From Candidatus Pantoea haifensis (GTDB taxonomy: Bacteria; Pseudomonadota; Gammaproteobacteria; Enterobacterales; Enterobacteriaceae): a stretch of 64,000 nt of DNA. A program made the position numbers and the translations under genes. Positions 24,193 to 33,167 of the stretch are shown here, piece by piece. Under the pieces are notes generated by a model, which was not told where the DNA came from, did not search any database, and saw only the letters and a program-made list of their open reading frames with translations. The stretch covers positions 806,001 to 870,000 of the forward strand of contig JAGTWN010000004.1 of the NCBI GenBank assembly GCA_018842655.1, read 5' to 3'. Each line of letters begins with the position of its first letter. The stretch's first letter is position 1.

Positions 24193-25188
24193 ATGCAGGA
24201 TTTTTTACAGCAGACGCTGTCTGAACAGACACCGCGTAAGCGTCAGGGTGAAACGGCACATCTGTGCTGGCAGTGGTTAGATCATGGCATCCTGTTGATG
24301 GAACCAAAGGTGAAAGCCGGGCAGGCGCTGGTGTTGTCAGCAGGAATTCACGGTAATGAAACCGGGCCAGTTGAGATACTGAATCAGATTCTGTTGCCGC
24401 TGTTAAAGGGAGAAAAGCCGCTACAACAGCGGCTGCTGGTGGTGCTGGGCAATCCGCAAGCCTTAAAAGCCGGTAAGCGTTATTTGCGTTACGATATCAA
24501 TCGCCTGTTTGGCGGGCGCTGGCAACAGATTGTTGACAGCGATGAAGCGCATCGCGTGTTGCATCTTGAACAGGCCGTAGAAACGTTCTGGCAAGCCTGC
24601 GAGAGCGATGAAACGCGCTGGCATCTGGATTTACATACCGCGATTCGTGGCTCGTATCACAGCCGTTTTGGCGTGCTGCCGCTTAATCCGCGCCCGTGGC
24701 CGACCAACTTTCTCGACTGGCTGGCCGCAGCGGAACTGGAAGCATTAGTCTTTCATCGCGAACCGGGCGGCACTTTTACCCATTTCAGCTGTGAACATTT
24801 TGCCGCCGCCAGTTGTACGCTGGAATTAGGCAAAGCCTTACCTTTTGGCGAAAACGATCTGTCTCAGTTCACTGCTGCACACCAGGCGCTGGCGGCGCTG
24901 CTTTACGGCGACTCACTGCCCGCAGTGCAGCGGCAACCAAAGCGTTATCGGGTGGTGCAACAAATTACCCGCCTGAGTGAAAATTTTAAATTGCACATGG
25001 GACAAGAGACGCTGAACTTCACCGCTTTTCCGCAAGGCACACTGCTGGCAGAGGATAGCGAAACACGTTACTTCGTTCAGCAGGCGCGGGAATATGTGTT
25101 ATTTCCTAATCCTGATGTCGCGCCGGGGTTACGGGCCGGTTTAATGTTAGTTGAAGAGAACGAACAGACGCAGGCGCTGCCTCTGTAG
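24193..25188 (+). CDS. astE: Succinylglutamate desuccinylase AstE
   Basis: 331 residues, zinc carboxypeptidase-like enzyme that hydrolyses succinylglutamate to glutamate and succinate, the last step of the pathway. The zinc ligands are seen in GIHGNETGPVE (His and Glu) and WHLDLHTAIRGS (His), and the catalytic glutamate region is ASCTLELGKALPFG. ATG 24193 follows AAGGGGGA. It closes the ast operon; the terminator at 25215 follows. Slightly longer than the roughly 322 residues of E. coli AstE, with a short extra C-terminal tail. Confidence 0.94.
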   Translation: MQDFLQQTLSEQTPRKRQGETAHLCWQWLDHGILLMEPKVKAGQALVLSAGIHGNETGPVEILNQILLPLLKGEKPLQQRLLVVLGNPQALKAGKRYLRYDINRLFGGRWQQIVDSDEAHRVLHLEQAVETFWQACESDETRWHLDLHTAIRGSYHSRFGVLPLNPRPWPTNFLDWLAAAELEALVFHREPGGTFTHFSCEHFAAASCTLELGKALPFGENDLSQFTAAHQALAALLYGDSLPAVQRQPKRYRVVQQITRLSENFKLHMGQETLNFTAFPQGTLLAEDSETRYFVQQAREYVLFPNPDVAPGLRAGLMLVEENEQTQALPL

Positions 25189-25214
25189 CCGGTGTTGTCA
25201 TGAAAAAGTAAAAC

Positions 25215-25240
25215 AGCGGGAGTTTTTCTTCCGCTTTTCT
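25215..25240 (+). terminator. Intrinsic terminator of the ast operon
   Basis: Stem AGCGGGAG (25215-25222) / CTTCCGCT (25228-25235) with a T5 loop and a T-rich tail. The same left arm can pair over a longer distance with ACTCCCGCTG (25255-25264), so two alternative hairpins are possible. The remaining bases to 25483 are the spy leader and promoter region with no visible gene. Confidence 0.7.
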
Positions 25241-25483
25241 GCCAGAACCATTACACTCCCGCTGCTTTCCTCCATGATTTCTACCAAATTCACTGCAAAT
25301 TCATAAAGTTTTGCAATTCCTCACGCAATTCTTCGCATTCTCTTCATGATTGCCGGATTTCTGTCTTTTATGCTTTCACGGCTTTACTCAGCCTCTGAGT
25401 AGTTGACGTTCAGCACCGTATGCTTGTTTCCGAAGACGCGACAGAGTGCTGTCGTCATTAATCTGAATTAAAAGGACACTATT

Positions 25484-25975
25484 ATGCGTAAACTGACTTC
25501 CCTGTTTCTGGCTTCTACGCTGGCGTTTGGTGCAGCCAGTGCCGTTCACGCTGCGGCTGACAACCTGACGCCACCGCCAGCCGGTAGCGAAAAGCCAATG
25601 CATAAGCCGCCGATGCGTCACCACGGCATGGACATGATGTTCAAAGGTCTGAATCTGACGGATGCGCAGAAGGGTCAAATGCGTGAAATCATGAAAGAGA
25701 GCCGCAAAGATATGAAGCGTCCGTCGCTGGAAGAGCGCCGCGCTAACCACGCCATCATTGCATCTGACCGCTTTGATACCGCCAAAGCAGAAGCACAGGC
25801 TGAAAAAATGACCGCTAACGCCAAAGAAAACGCGGTGAAAATGATGGAAACCCAGAATAAGCTGTACAACGTACTGACTCCTGAGCAGAAGAAGCAGTAC
25901 AACGCGAATTTTGAAAAACGTCTGACAGAGAAACGCCCGCACGATGGCAAAATGCCACCACCGCCGGCTGAGTAA
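25484..25975 (+). CDS. spy: Periplasmic chaperone Spy
   Basis: 163 residues with a clear signal peptide (MRKLTSLFLASTLAFGAASAVHAA). The mature protein is rich in Met, Lys and His near the start and then helical, with the two LTxxQ motifs of the CpxP/Spy family (LTDAQ and LTPEQ). Spy is an ATP-independent periplasmic chaperone that protects unfolded proteins and is induced by envelope stress through CpxR and BaeR in E. coli. Position directly after astE is as in E. coli. AAGGAC provides the ribosome site. The proline-rich tail is not conserved. Confidence 0.9.
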   Translation: MRKLTSLFLASTLAFGAASAVHAAADNLTPPPAGSEKPMHKPPMRHHGMDMMFKGLNLTDAQKGQMREIMKESRKDMKRPSLEERRANHAIIASDRFDTAKAEAQAEKMTANAKENAVKMMETQNKLYNVLTPEQKKQYNANFEKRLTEKRPHDGKMPPPPAE

Positions 25976-26000
25976 TTCTTAACCAGCGTAACCGTCTGAG

Positions 26001-26055
26001 ACCGCCGACGTTGTTCACTTTGATTCAGTATGTGAGCAGCGTCGGCGGTTTTTTT
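26001..26055 (+). terminator. Intrinsic terminator of spy
   Basis: Arms ACCGCCGACG (26001-26010) and CGTCGGCGGT (26040-26049) pair perfectly and are followed by a T7 run. The 29-base loop extends the pairing with further weak pairs. It abuts the stop of the convergent cho gene. Confidence 0.85.
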
Positions 26056-26914
26056 ATAGCGGATGGACAGGATATGCCCCCGAAAGAATGGGGCGGCAAA
26101 GAATTTTATAGCCGTCGTGATCGAAGCCGCCTGGGGCACGCTTTAACGTCTTCGCCTCTTCCAGGCTACTCACTGAGCCCAGATAGAACCAGTGATCGAT
26201 AACGTGAATCTGCGTCATGTTTTTGCCTTCTTCGACCAGGCCCACCGCGCCTTGCCACGGCCAGCAAAATACCCGCACATTTTCCAGCGCAGCCAGCAGC
26301 CGATCCTGATGATCGCTGACCGGCTCTTTACCACAGCAGGCGCCAGCACATCTTTTCAGCGCGGAGCGGAAACAGCCGCGCCGGGGGCTTAATGTTTCCA
26401 GCCCCAGTAAGCCGTGACAAAGTTGATACTCATCCGCGAGCTGTTTCAGCCTTTCCAGCGCGGCAAAGCGACTGCGGTAGAGGCCAAACAGATTAGGCGA
26501 CTGGGTAAAATCGAGTTCGCGCGCATAGACCACCTGCGGCTTACCGTCCGTAATTTGCAGTGAGCAGAGCTGGCGGTTTTTACGTAATCGCTTATTAAAC
26601 AGCGGTTGCTGCGTTTTGATCATTTGCGCTTCGAGCAGCAACGCGCCGAGATCGCCCGCCGTGGGGATCCAGCTAATGCGCCGCGACTGGCGCAACATTT
26701 TTGCTTCATCCGGCGTCCGGAAATGGGACATCACCCGCGTACGCAAATTGACACTCTTGCCGATATAAAGCGGCATGGTGTCGCTTTCACCATGGAAGGT
26801 ATAGACGCCTGGCACATTTGGCAGGCCTTCCAGCCATTCACGTAAATGCTCGGGATATTCATATATTGCCGCCGCGTCGAATTCGAGGCGGTGCGTCGCT
26901 GCACGTCGTACCAA
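26054..26914 (-). CDS. cho: Excinuclease Cho (UvrC homologue, GIY-YIG nuclease)
   Basis: 286 residues. The N-terminal GIY-YIG nuclease domain has GVYTFHGE and LYIGKSVNLRTRV (about 35-60) with ISWIPTAGDLGALLLEAQMI behind it. The C-terminal part matches the UvrC-like endonuclease region with CHGLLGLETLSPRRGCFRSA and CAGACCGKE. Cho makes the 3' incision at UvrAB-bound lesions that UvrC handles poorly. The start at 26914 is the family N-terminus (MVRR...RLEFDAAAIYEYPEHLR). A LexA box lies 14 bp upstream, matching its SOS induction in E. coli. The ves gene found nearby in E. coli is absent here. Confidence 0.93.
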   Translation of the reverse strand: MVRRAATHRLEFDAAAIYEYPEHLREWLEGLPNVPGVYTFHGESDTMPLYIGKSVNLRTRVMSHFRTPDEAKMLRQSRRISWIPTAGDLGALLLEAQMIKTQQPLFNKRLRKNRQLCSLQITDGKPQVVYARELDFTQSPNLFGLYRSRFAALERLKQLADEYQLCHGLLGLETLSPRRGCFRSALKRCAGACCGKEPVSDHQDRLLAALENVRVFCWPWQGAVGLVEEGKNMTQIHVIDHWFYLGSVSSLEEAKTLKRAPGGFDHDGYKILCRPILSGAYPVHPL

Positions 26915-26927
26915 GATGGACTCCAGT

Positions 26928-26947
26928 TACTGGTTGTCCATACAGTG
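26928..26947 (-). promoter_or_regulatory. LexA (SOS) box of cho
   Basis: TACTGGTTGTCCATACAGTG contains CTG, ten bases, CAG, with the flanking TA and TG of a good LexA operator. It sits immediately upstream of cho on the minus strand, where LexA control is known in E. coli. Confidence 0.8.
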
Positions 26948-26996
26948 TATCAGGGCGGTGAAATGTTCGCCAGTAGGGCACATGCGCTGAAGAGAT

Positions 26997-27019
26997 TCTC
27001 CTTACCGGGGGTAAGGAGA
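26997..27019 (-). terminator. Hairpin after nadE, probable terminator
   Basis: Perfect 10-bp stem TCTCCTTACC / GGTAAGGAGA with a three-base loop, six bases past the nadE stop. The tail on the minus strand (AATCTCTTC) is only moderately T-rich, so termination efficiency is uncertain. Confidence 0.55.
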
Positions 27020-27024
27020 GAGAT

Positions 27025-27849
27025 TTATTGCCAGAAATCGTCAAACACCGTGATCGGCGGACGGCGTTTGTGTTCCGTTTTCAGATACCAGCCTTCAATG
27101 ATTTTCGCCGTATCATCCGCGACGGTTTTACCTTCAAGATAATCATCGATCATCTCATAAGTGACACCAAGCGCCACTTCATCCTGCAAACCCGGACGCT
27201 CATCTTCCAAATCCGCGGTGGGTTTTTTCAGGTAAAGGTGCTCCGGGCAGCCCAGGGCCTTCAGCAACTCTTTGCCCTGGCGTTTGTTAAGACGAAAAAG
27301 GGGATTGATGTCAGTTCCGCCATCGCCATACTTGGTGAAAAAGCCCGTCACGGCTTCTGCCGCATGGTCGGTACCGACGACAACGCCTTTGGTCATGCCA
27401 GCGATGCTGTACTGCGCTTTCATACGCTCGCGTGCTTTTTCATTGCCCCGGATAAAGTCAGACAGAGTAATACCTGCCTCTTGCAGGGCGCGTTCGCTGG
27501 CCAGCACCGACTCTTTGATATTGACCACCAGCGAGCGATCCGGCTTGATAAACGCCAGCGCGTCCTGACAATCTTGCTCATCAGCCTGTACGCCGTAAGG
27601 CAAACGCACCGCCACAAAGGCGTAATCATTATCGCCGGTCTCTTCGCGCAGTTCAGTGATTGCCAGTTGCGACAGTTTGCCTGCCAGCGTGGAATCCTGA
27701 CCGCCACTGATGCCGAGCACCAGCGTTTTTAAACCCGAGTGGCGCTTCAGATAAGATTTGAGAAAATCGACGCTGGTACGAATTTCTTGCTGAGCGTCAA
27801 TGGTAGGCTTAACGCCAAGGGCTTCAATGATTTCCTGCTGCAGTGACAT
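27025..27849 (-). CDS. nadE: NH3-dependent NAD+ synthetase NadE
   Basis: 274 residues, makes NAD+ from deamido-NAD+, ATP and ammonia. The PP-loop motif SGGQDS is at residues 48-53, followed by [16 protein letters not shown] and the conserved [26 protein letters not shown]. The C-terminus ends [13 protein letters not shown] as in E. coli. There is no glutaminase domain, so free ammonia is the nitrogen donor. Start 27849 (MSLQQEI) has GAGGAG upstream and gives the 274-275 residue family length; the longer frame would add an unlikely hydrophobic leader. Confidence 0.95.
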   Translation of the reverse strand: MSLQQEIIEALGVKPTIDAQQEIRTSVDFLKSYLKRHSGLKTLVLGISGGQDSTLAGKLSQLAITELREETGDNDYAFVAVRLPYGVQADEQDCQDALAFIKPDRSLVVNIKESVLASERALQEAGITLSDFIRGNEKARERMKAQYSIAGMTKGVVVGTDHAAEAVTGFFTKYGDGGTDINPLFRLNKRQGKELLKALGCPEHLYLKKPTADLEDERPGLQDEVALGVTYEMIDDYLEGKTVADDTAKIIEGWYLKTEHKRRPPITVFDDFWQ

Positions 27850-27912
27850 GAACATCTCCTCGTCAATAGCCTGTCGGCACGATGCAAACAATACAATAAA
27901 GCTAACGTGCAA

Positions 27913-27952
27913 AACCGAAAACAACAAGCCAAAGCGGCCGCTGTTTTCGGTT
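27913..27952 (-). terminator. Inverted repeat after the MFS gene
   Basis: Arms AACCGAAAACA (27913-27923) and TGTTTTCGGTT (27942-27952) form an 11-bp stem whose loop holds GCGGCCGC. On the minus strand a short T-run follows. Because the MFS gene stops at 27966 on that strand, it is the likely terminator between it and nadE. Confidence 0.55.
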
Positions 27953-27965
27953 AATCGTTGCTAAA

Positions 27966-29167
27966 TCAGACAGTTTTTACCTGAGGCTGCGGTTTTTTCG
28001 CCAGCAGGGTAAACATAACAATAGCGGACATAAAGCAGCCAAAGATCGTAGCGGCCATGCTAATGACCGAGGTGCCGCCAATGCCGGAGATCGGCACTGC
28101 CAGTGCGCCCAGGCTGAACATAGTGACGCCAATCACCGCTGACGCGCTGCCTGCACGATGGCCCTGACTCTGCATCGCCAGCGAGGAGGCCGTGGTGGCG
28201 ATTACGCCGTTGCTGGCAATGGTGAAGAACAGCGCAACCAGCAGCAGTGGCAACGGCGCCGCGGTCAGTGCGGCAAGCAGCAGCAGGCTGGAAGCGACAA
28301 ACGCCAGCGTCAGGCCGCCTTTCAACACGCGATATTCACCCCACAGTGGGCAGAGGCGCGCACTGGTCTGTGACGCAATGACCAGGCCAATGCCGTTGGC
28401 GGCAAAGCAGAAGCTGAACGCCTGCGGTGATAAGCCGTAAATTTGCTGTAAAACAAACGGCGATGCGCCGATGTAGGCAAACATGCCCGACATCATAAAG
28501 CCCTGAGTCAGACAAAACCCCATGAACGGACGATGCGTAATGACCTCACCGAGTGCCGCATAAGCGGAAAAAGGGTGCCTTTGCTGCGGCGCTCCTCTGG
28601 CAGCGTTTCATGCAGTTTCCAGCGCGTCAGAAAAATCAGTAACACAGCAATACAGCCCAGCACCACGAAAATGCCGCGCCAGTTAAGCACTGTCATCAAT
28701 ACCCCGCCCAGTACCGGCGCTGCGATTGGGGCCAGACCGTTGACCAGCATCAGCAGTGCAAAGAAGCGAGTCAGTTCATGACCGCTGTACATGTCACGCG
28801 CCACGGCACGAGACAACACTGCACCGCCTGCACCCGCTAAACCTTCAAACAGGCGCGCCAGCAGCAGTTGGTTAATGTCCTGTGCCAGCGCGCAGCCCAC
28901 GGAGGCGATAAACAGCAGCACCAGCGATAACATCAAAGGGCGAATGCGGCCAAACTTGTCACTCATCGGGCCAAACAGCAGTTGCCCGGCGCCCAGACCC
29001 AACAGTCCGGCCGTCAGGCTAAGCTGCGCGGTCGCCGTTTCGGTATTCAGGTCATGCGCCAGTTGCGGTAAAGCCGGCAAATAAAGATCGATACAAAGCG
29101 GCCCAAGCGCCGCAAGCAGTCCCAGCGTGATGGCATAGACCAGCCGGTTAGTATGTGCAGGTGTCAT
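27966..29167 (-). CDS. Bcr/CflA-family MFS drug efflux transporter; apparent frameshift
   Basis: About 400 residues and 12 membrane spans, of the DHA1 group (Bcr/CflA/EmrD relatives). The N-terminal part shows LGPLCIDLYLPALPQLA, the loop motif GPMSDKFGRIRPLML and LLARLFEGLAGAGGAVLSRAVARD (motif C region). The frame breaks at the A5 run 28568-28572 on the plus strand (T5 on the coding strand); one added base joins the halves. Its start overlaps the TetR gene stop by 4 bp, so the two are cotranscribed and the pair looks like a regulated efflux cassette. It is not found between nadE and osmE in E. coli. Substrate unknown. Confidence 0.87.
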
Positions 29168-29751
29168 TTATCCTCTGAATGTTTAACGATGTGATGAATC
29201 AATTGTTGATAAAGGGACTGGAGCGTGGCCGCTGACGCTTTCTGTGGCGTCAGTCGTCGAAAGGCGGTGCCTTCAACCAGTACGGCTAATACTTCTACGC
29301 AGGCTGTGATCTGTTCTGCGCTCAGGTGTGGATGATTAAGTTGCATATTGCGGCAGGCATTACTGAAGATGCGGGCATCGGCAGCTTGCAGAATGTCTGC
29401 CACGCGCGAATTGCGACTGGCTTCTGCCGCCACTTCCAGCATCAGCATCTCATCATCTTCATTCAGCGTTTCACGCCAGGCGAGCGTCGTGGCAAAAGAG
29501 TGTGCATCAAAGGTATCACTCATCGCCGCAACGCGGTTATCAATGATACGTTTCACCATCTCTTCAATGAGCGCATCTTTGCTGGGGAAATAGCGATAAA
29601 TTTGCCCCACGCTCAGGTTAGCTGCACTCGCCAGTTTCGCCATGCTGGCAGCATGAAAACCGGATTGCCGAAAGCACTGACGGGCCGCCACGATGATTTC
29701 ATCCTGGCGGGTGCGATGGCGTCTGTCACGCGCTTCTCGCTGTTTGTTCAT
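29164..29751 (-). CDS. TetR-family transcriptional regulator
   Basis: 195 residues. The N-terminal helix-turn-helix is ASMAKLASAANLSVGQIYRYFPSKDALIEE in form, with the TetR hallmark IYRYFPSKDAL (about 50-60). The C-terminal ligand domain is variable. It precedes and overlaps the Bcr/CflA transporter gene, so it probably represses that operon and is released by a toxic ligand. An imperfect palindrome GAGAGTGCTTATTCTC (29773-29790 region) just upstream may be its operator. Confidence 0.88.
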   Translation of the reverse strand: MNKQREARDRRHRTRQDEIIVAARQCFRQSGFHAASMAKLASAANLSVGQIYRYFPSKDALIEEMVKRIIDNRVAAMSDTFDAHSFATTLAWRETLNEDDEMLMLEVAAEASRNSRVADILQAADARIFSNACRNMQLNHPHLSAEQITACVEVLAVLVEGTAFRRLTPQKASAATLQSLYQQLIHHIVKHSEDK

Positions 29752-29941
29752 GCCAACTCCAGATAATAGTTTTGAGAGTGCTTATTCTCGCCCGCGATTA
29801 TACGTATGCCTTGACGCTATAACAGCTTTCTTTACGAAAACCTGACGCTTCAGAGTGCACTTAAAATTCGCCATAAACTTGATAAGCCTGAATTTATGTT
29901 CCAGGCTTTCACATCATGGACAAAAAACGAGGAACAACAAG

Positions 29942-30277
29942 ATGAATAAAGTGATGGGATGTATCGCTGCGGCACTGACTCTGGCTGCACTGTCTGGTTG
30001 TACGACTTACGATCGCGCTGAAAGCTACGTGACTAAGCCGGTAGTGAAGGATGTCAAAAAGGGAATGACGCGCGACCAGGTTCGTCAGATTGCTGGTACA
30101 CCGTCAACGGAAATCACCATGGTCCACGCACGTGGCACTTGTCAGACGTATGTGTTGGGTGAACGTGACGGCAAACCGCAGACTTACTTCGTTAGCTATA
30201 ACGACACAGGTCGTGTCATGAATTATGGCTTCCAGAGCTGTGCGGATTATGACACTGATCCACAAGCCAACCAGTAA
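29942..30277 (+). CDS. osmE: Osmotically inducible lipoprotein OsmE
   Basis: 111 residues. The lipobox is LSGC with the cysteine at residue 20, so it is a lipoprotein, and the body is a SmpA/BamE-type domain ([15 protein letters not shown]). OsmE is induced by osmotic stress and stationary phase in E. coli and its molecular role is unclear. ATG 29942 follows GAGGAAC; the longer upstream frame is not used because it would displace the signal peptide. A bidirectional terminator follows at 30295. Confidence 0.93.
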   Translation: MNKVMGCIAAALTLAALSGCTTYDRAESYVTKPVVKDVKKGMTRDQVRQIAGTPSTEITMVHARGTCQTYVLGERDGKPQTYFVSYNDTGRVMNYGFQSCADYDTDPQANQ

Positions 30278-30294
30278 GCTGGCGGCAGAACAGC

Positions 30295-30322
30295 AAACGG
30301 CCCATCACTGATGGGCCGTTTT
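30295..30322. terminator. Bidirectional terminator between osmE and the DUF6515-like gene
   Basis: AAACGGCCCATC / GATGGGCCGTTT, a perfect 12-bp stem with a three-base loop, A-run on the left and T-run on the right. It serves convergent genes. Confidence 0.85.
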
Positions 30323-30333
30323 CGTTTAAGCCA

Positions 30334-30707
30334 TTATAAACCGGCAGGGCGAGGGACTTCGACGTAATCGCCATTTATCTCGCGCTGGTAGTAATGCCCT
30401 TCCTGCACGTAGAAACGCTTACCGTTGAAATCGAGTACGCGCATTTCACCGTTTGACGGCTCTGAAGGTGGCTGAACCGTCACGTAGGTGTCGCCCTGGC
30501 GCTGATAATAGCTGCCATTCAGCAGAAAGTAAGTCAGACCCCGATTAATACAGCGGTCGCGGTCTCGGGCAGAAAATGTAGCGGACCCGGACCACCCCAA
30601 TGCGGGCTGCCTCCGCGTGGAGCCTGATCCCAGCCGCCGGGATGAGCAAAAACAAACGTGGGCGATAACAAGGTTAACGCCAGCACGGAGGCGATAACAT
30701 TTTTCAT
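30334..30707 (-). CDS. Small secreted DUF6515-like protein; apparent frameshift
   Basis: Read with one base restored in the C4 run 30539-30542, this is a 124-residue protein. It starts with a Sec signal peptide (MKNVIASVLALTLLSPTFVFA), then a Gly/Trp-rich stretch, and a C-terminal half with the repeating pattern LLNGSYYQRQGDTYVTVQPP and YVQEGHYYQREINGDYVEVP. This Tyr-Tyr/Gly repeat resembles DUF6515 periplasmic proteins. The start at 30707 has AGGAG before it; the longer open frame from 30732 mixes two frames. Function unknown. Possible alternative: another periplasmic stress protein with the same fold. Confidence 0.6.
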
Positions 30708-30868
30708 GGGTGTTCTCCTGCGATGAAGGCATGCAGGATTCCGCTTTTAGTGGAAAAAGACAAGCAGAAAAGCAGTGATTTTTCGGCTTTTTACCCTGCT
30801 TAACGCTTTCTTAACCCGGCCCTCATGATGGCGGGCAATTGTGAAGGTTTTTTGCCTGGAAATGCAGA

Positions 30869-30896
30869 AAAACCTGGCACGATTATGCCAGGTTTT
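30869..30896 (-). terminator. Intrinsic terminator of tcyP
   Basis: AAAACCTGGCA / TGCCAGGTTTT stem with a six-base loop; on the minus strand it is followed by T5. It begins ten bases past the tcyP stop. Confidence 0.85.
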
Positions 30897-30905
30897 CACA
30901 GGAAA

Positions 30906-32296
30906 TTAGCGGTGGGCCAGTTCGGCGTGCTCGTCGCTTTCCAGCAGTTTCTTATCGGTTAATCCTAACCAACGGCTGGTGAGTGAACCGGCGGTCATTG
31001 CACCATTCACATTCAATGCAGTACGCCCCATATCAATCAACGGCTCGATGGAAATCAGTAGCGCCACCAGCGTGACCGGCAAGCCCATGGCGGGCAGCAC
31101 AATCAGCGCGGCAAAGGTTGCACCGCCACCGACACCAGCAACGCCAGCAGAGCTCAGCGTAACGATACCCACCAGCGTAGCAATCCACAGTGGATCAAAG
31201 GGGTTGATGCCTACCGTCGGCGCAACCATTACCGCCAGCATGGTTGGATAAAGTCCGGCACAGCCATTTTGGCCGATGGTGGCACCAAAAGAAGCCGAGA
31301 AGCTGGCAATCGATTCCGGTACGCCCAGGCGACGGGTTTGTGTTTCGACATTCAGCGGAATGCTGGCTGCGCTGGAACGGCTGGTAAAGGCAAAGGTAAT
31401 GACGGGCCAGACTTTGCGGAAAAAGCGCAGCGGATTGATGCCGTTTACCGACAGCAGCAGCGCGTGAACGGCGAACATGATCGCCAGACCCAGATAAGAG
31501 GCAACAACGAAGCCGCCCAGCTTAATGATGTCATGCAGGTTGGAACCGGCCACAACCTTGGTCATCAGCGCCAGCACACCATAAGGCGTCAGTTTCATGA
31601 TCAGGCGCACCAGCTTCATTACCCAGGATTGCAGGGTATCGATGGCAACCAGAACGCGCTGACCTTTTACGTTGTCATCTTTTAACAACTGAAGTGCGGC
31701 AACCCCTAAGAACGCAGCAAAAATCACGACGCTAATAATAGAGGTCGGATTTGCGCCGGTTAAATCGGCAAAGGGGTTTTTAGGTATAAACGACAGCAGC
31801 AACTGCGGCACAGTGAGGTCAGCGACTTTGCCAGCGTAGTGGCTTTGAATGGCATTCAAACGCGCGGTTTCCTGCGCACCCTGAACCAAACCTTCTGCAC
31901 TCAGACCAAACAAGCCGGTAACCAGCACGCCAACCAGTGCCGCAATGGCGGTAGTAAATAGCAGCACGCCAATGGTCAGTACGCTGATTTTACCCAGCGA
32001 AGAGGCGTTATGCAGCCGTGCCACGGCGCTGAGAATAGAAACAAACACCAGCGGCATAACAATCATTTGCAGCAGTTGCACATAACCGTTGCCCACTACG
32101 TTGAACCAGCCGATTGAAGATTTTAATACGTCGCTCTCTGCACCATAGATGAATTGCAGCGCCAGACCAAACAGCACACCTATGACCAGGCCGGTGAGCA
32201 CTTTTTGGACAGGCTCCATTTTTCCCGTCCCAGACGCGACAGCAGCACCAGCAACACAACAAAGGCTGCGATATTTAGCGTTAAAGGAAGATCCAT
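30906..32296 (-). CDS. tcyP: L-cystine:proton symporter TcyP; apparent frameshift
   Basis: Dicarboxylate/amino acid:cation symporter family transporter for L-cystine. Segments [47 protein letters not shown] and [18 protein letters not shown] are characteristic. The frame breaks at the T5 run 32202-32206 (A5 on the coding strand). Restoring one base recovers the true N-terminus, starting [16 protein letters not shown] at 32296 with GGAG upstream, and gives 463 residues, the length I recall for E. coli TcyP (YdjN). Without it the gene seems to start at 32219. Known regulation by CysB in E. coli was not checked. Confidence 0.93.
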
Positions 32297-32444
32297 ACTG
32301 AAACTCCGTAATGCTGCGCTGAACCAGGTTCAGGCAGCATAATGTTATGCACGAATTAAGTGGAAAGGGATGTTATCAGCAGGTGAGGGTGCAGCCTTAT
32401 ATCCAAATAGAATTATTTATAACAAAAGGGGGAGATTTGTCTTC

Positions 32445-33035
32445 TTAATGCGCATTTTGTGCAGAAATAAGCCGACTGACGCCATTTTGCAGCGTATCAA
32501 AAAGCTGAGCAGGCCAGCCGTTTGCACCAAAAGAAGGCATGCCAACCGGAAACCACAGCGCATAACCCACTAATCCCAGGCATAACGCCCGCTCAAGTTG
32601 ATTGCCTTTTTGCGTTCTGAGAACAGGTACGCGAAAGCGCCAGCGGCATGGCCAGAGTAACGGCACGCCAGCCGGTGTCAGCATGTCAGCCACAATGTGG
32701 CTCAAATAGCCCAGCGTCAGCCCTTGCAATACATCAGCCGGAATCGGCCACTCTTTCGGCACGTTGATCTGGAAGAGCCATAGCGCGGCGGCGACGGCCA
32801 ACAGGCTATGAGTGAACCCGCGATGCCCAAAAGCGCGGGCTATTGGATGTGAGATCCATTTCAGCCTTTGGCCCAGCAAGGATTTAGGGTGATCGATATC
32901 GGGCAACAGGCAGGTCAATAATGTTGCTGGAATCAAATGCCACCAGTCCGCTTGTGCCATCACGGGCGTGAGTTCGGCACGTTTAGCGAAAATAGCGGTC
33001 GCAATGGCAAAAATGATGTGGCCTTCGCCCGTCAT
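32445..33035 (-). CDS. ydjM: Inner-membrane metal-dependent hydrolase-like protein YdjM
   Basis: 196 residues, YdjM/LexA-binding-regulated membrane protein family (YdjM is a metal-dependent hydrolase-like protein). Conserved features include TGEGHIIFAIATAIFA, LLPDIDHPKSLLGQRLKWIS, FGHRGFTHSLLAV and LSHIVADMLTPAGVPLLWP; the His/Asp residues would bind metal. The start at 33035 (MTGEGH) is the family start, with a further ten residues possible upstream. A LexA box lies 22 bp upstream, as expected for this SOS gene. Its function is unknown. Confidence 0.9.
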   Translation of the reverse strand: MTGEGHIIFAIATAIFAKRAELTPVMAQADWWHLIPATLLTCLLPDIDHPKSLLGQRLKWISHPIARAFGHRGFTHSLLAVAAALWLFQINVPKEWPIPADVLQGLTLGYLSHIVADMLTPAGVPLLWPCRWRFRVPVLRTQKGNQLERALCLGLVGYALWFPVGMPSFGANGWPAQLFDTLQNGVSRLISAQNAH

Positions 33036-33056
33036 GATAAAACCTGGCTGCAAAAA

Positions 33057-33076
33057 AACTGTCAATGCATCCAGTA
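33057..33076 (-). promoter_or_regulatory. LexA (SOS) box of ydjM
   Basis: AACTGTCAATGCATCCAGTA, that is CTG, ten bases, CAG. It is placed 22-41 bp before the ydjM start on the minus strand; ydjM is LexA-controlled in E. coli. Only one site is seen here, whereas I recall two in E. coli. Confidence 0.75.
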
Positions 33077-33138
33077 TAGGGATTTAACCAGTAAATGAGA
33101 ACATGTGACGCTGTAACGAAGCGTTAATTTTTTAGGCT

Positions 33139-33162
33139 AACGGGCTGCATGCGCGGCCCGTT
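33139..33162 (-). terminator. Hairpin after kduD
   Basis: AACGGGC (33139-33145) / GCCCGTT (33156-33162) stem just past the kduD stop. No T-run follows closely on the minus strand, so it may be only a 3' stabiliser. Confidence 0.4.
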
Positions 33163-33167
33163 CTGAA

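Noticed and set aside
27025-27732. Long plus-strand ORF of 234 codons opposite nadE
   Set aside because: Complement of the nadE coding region; no ribosome site and no family.
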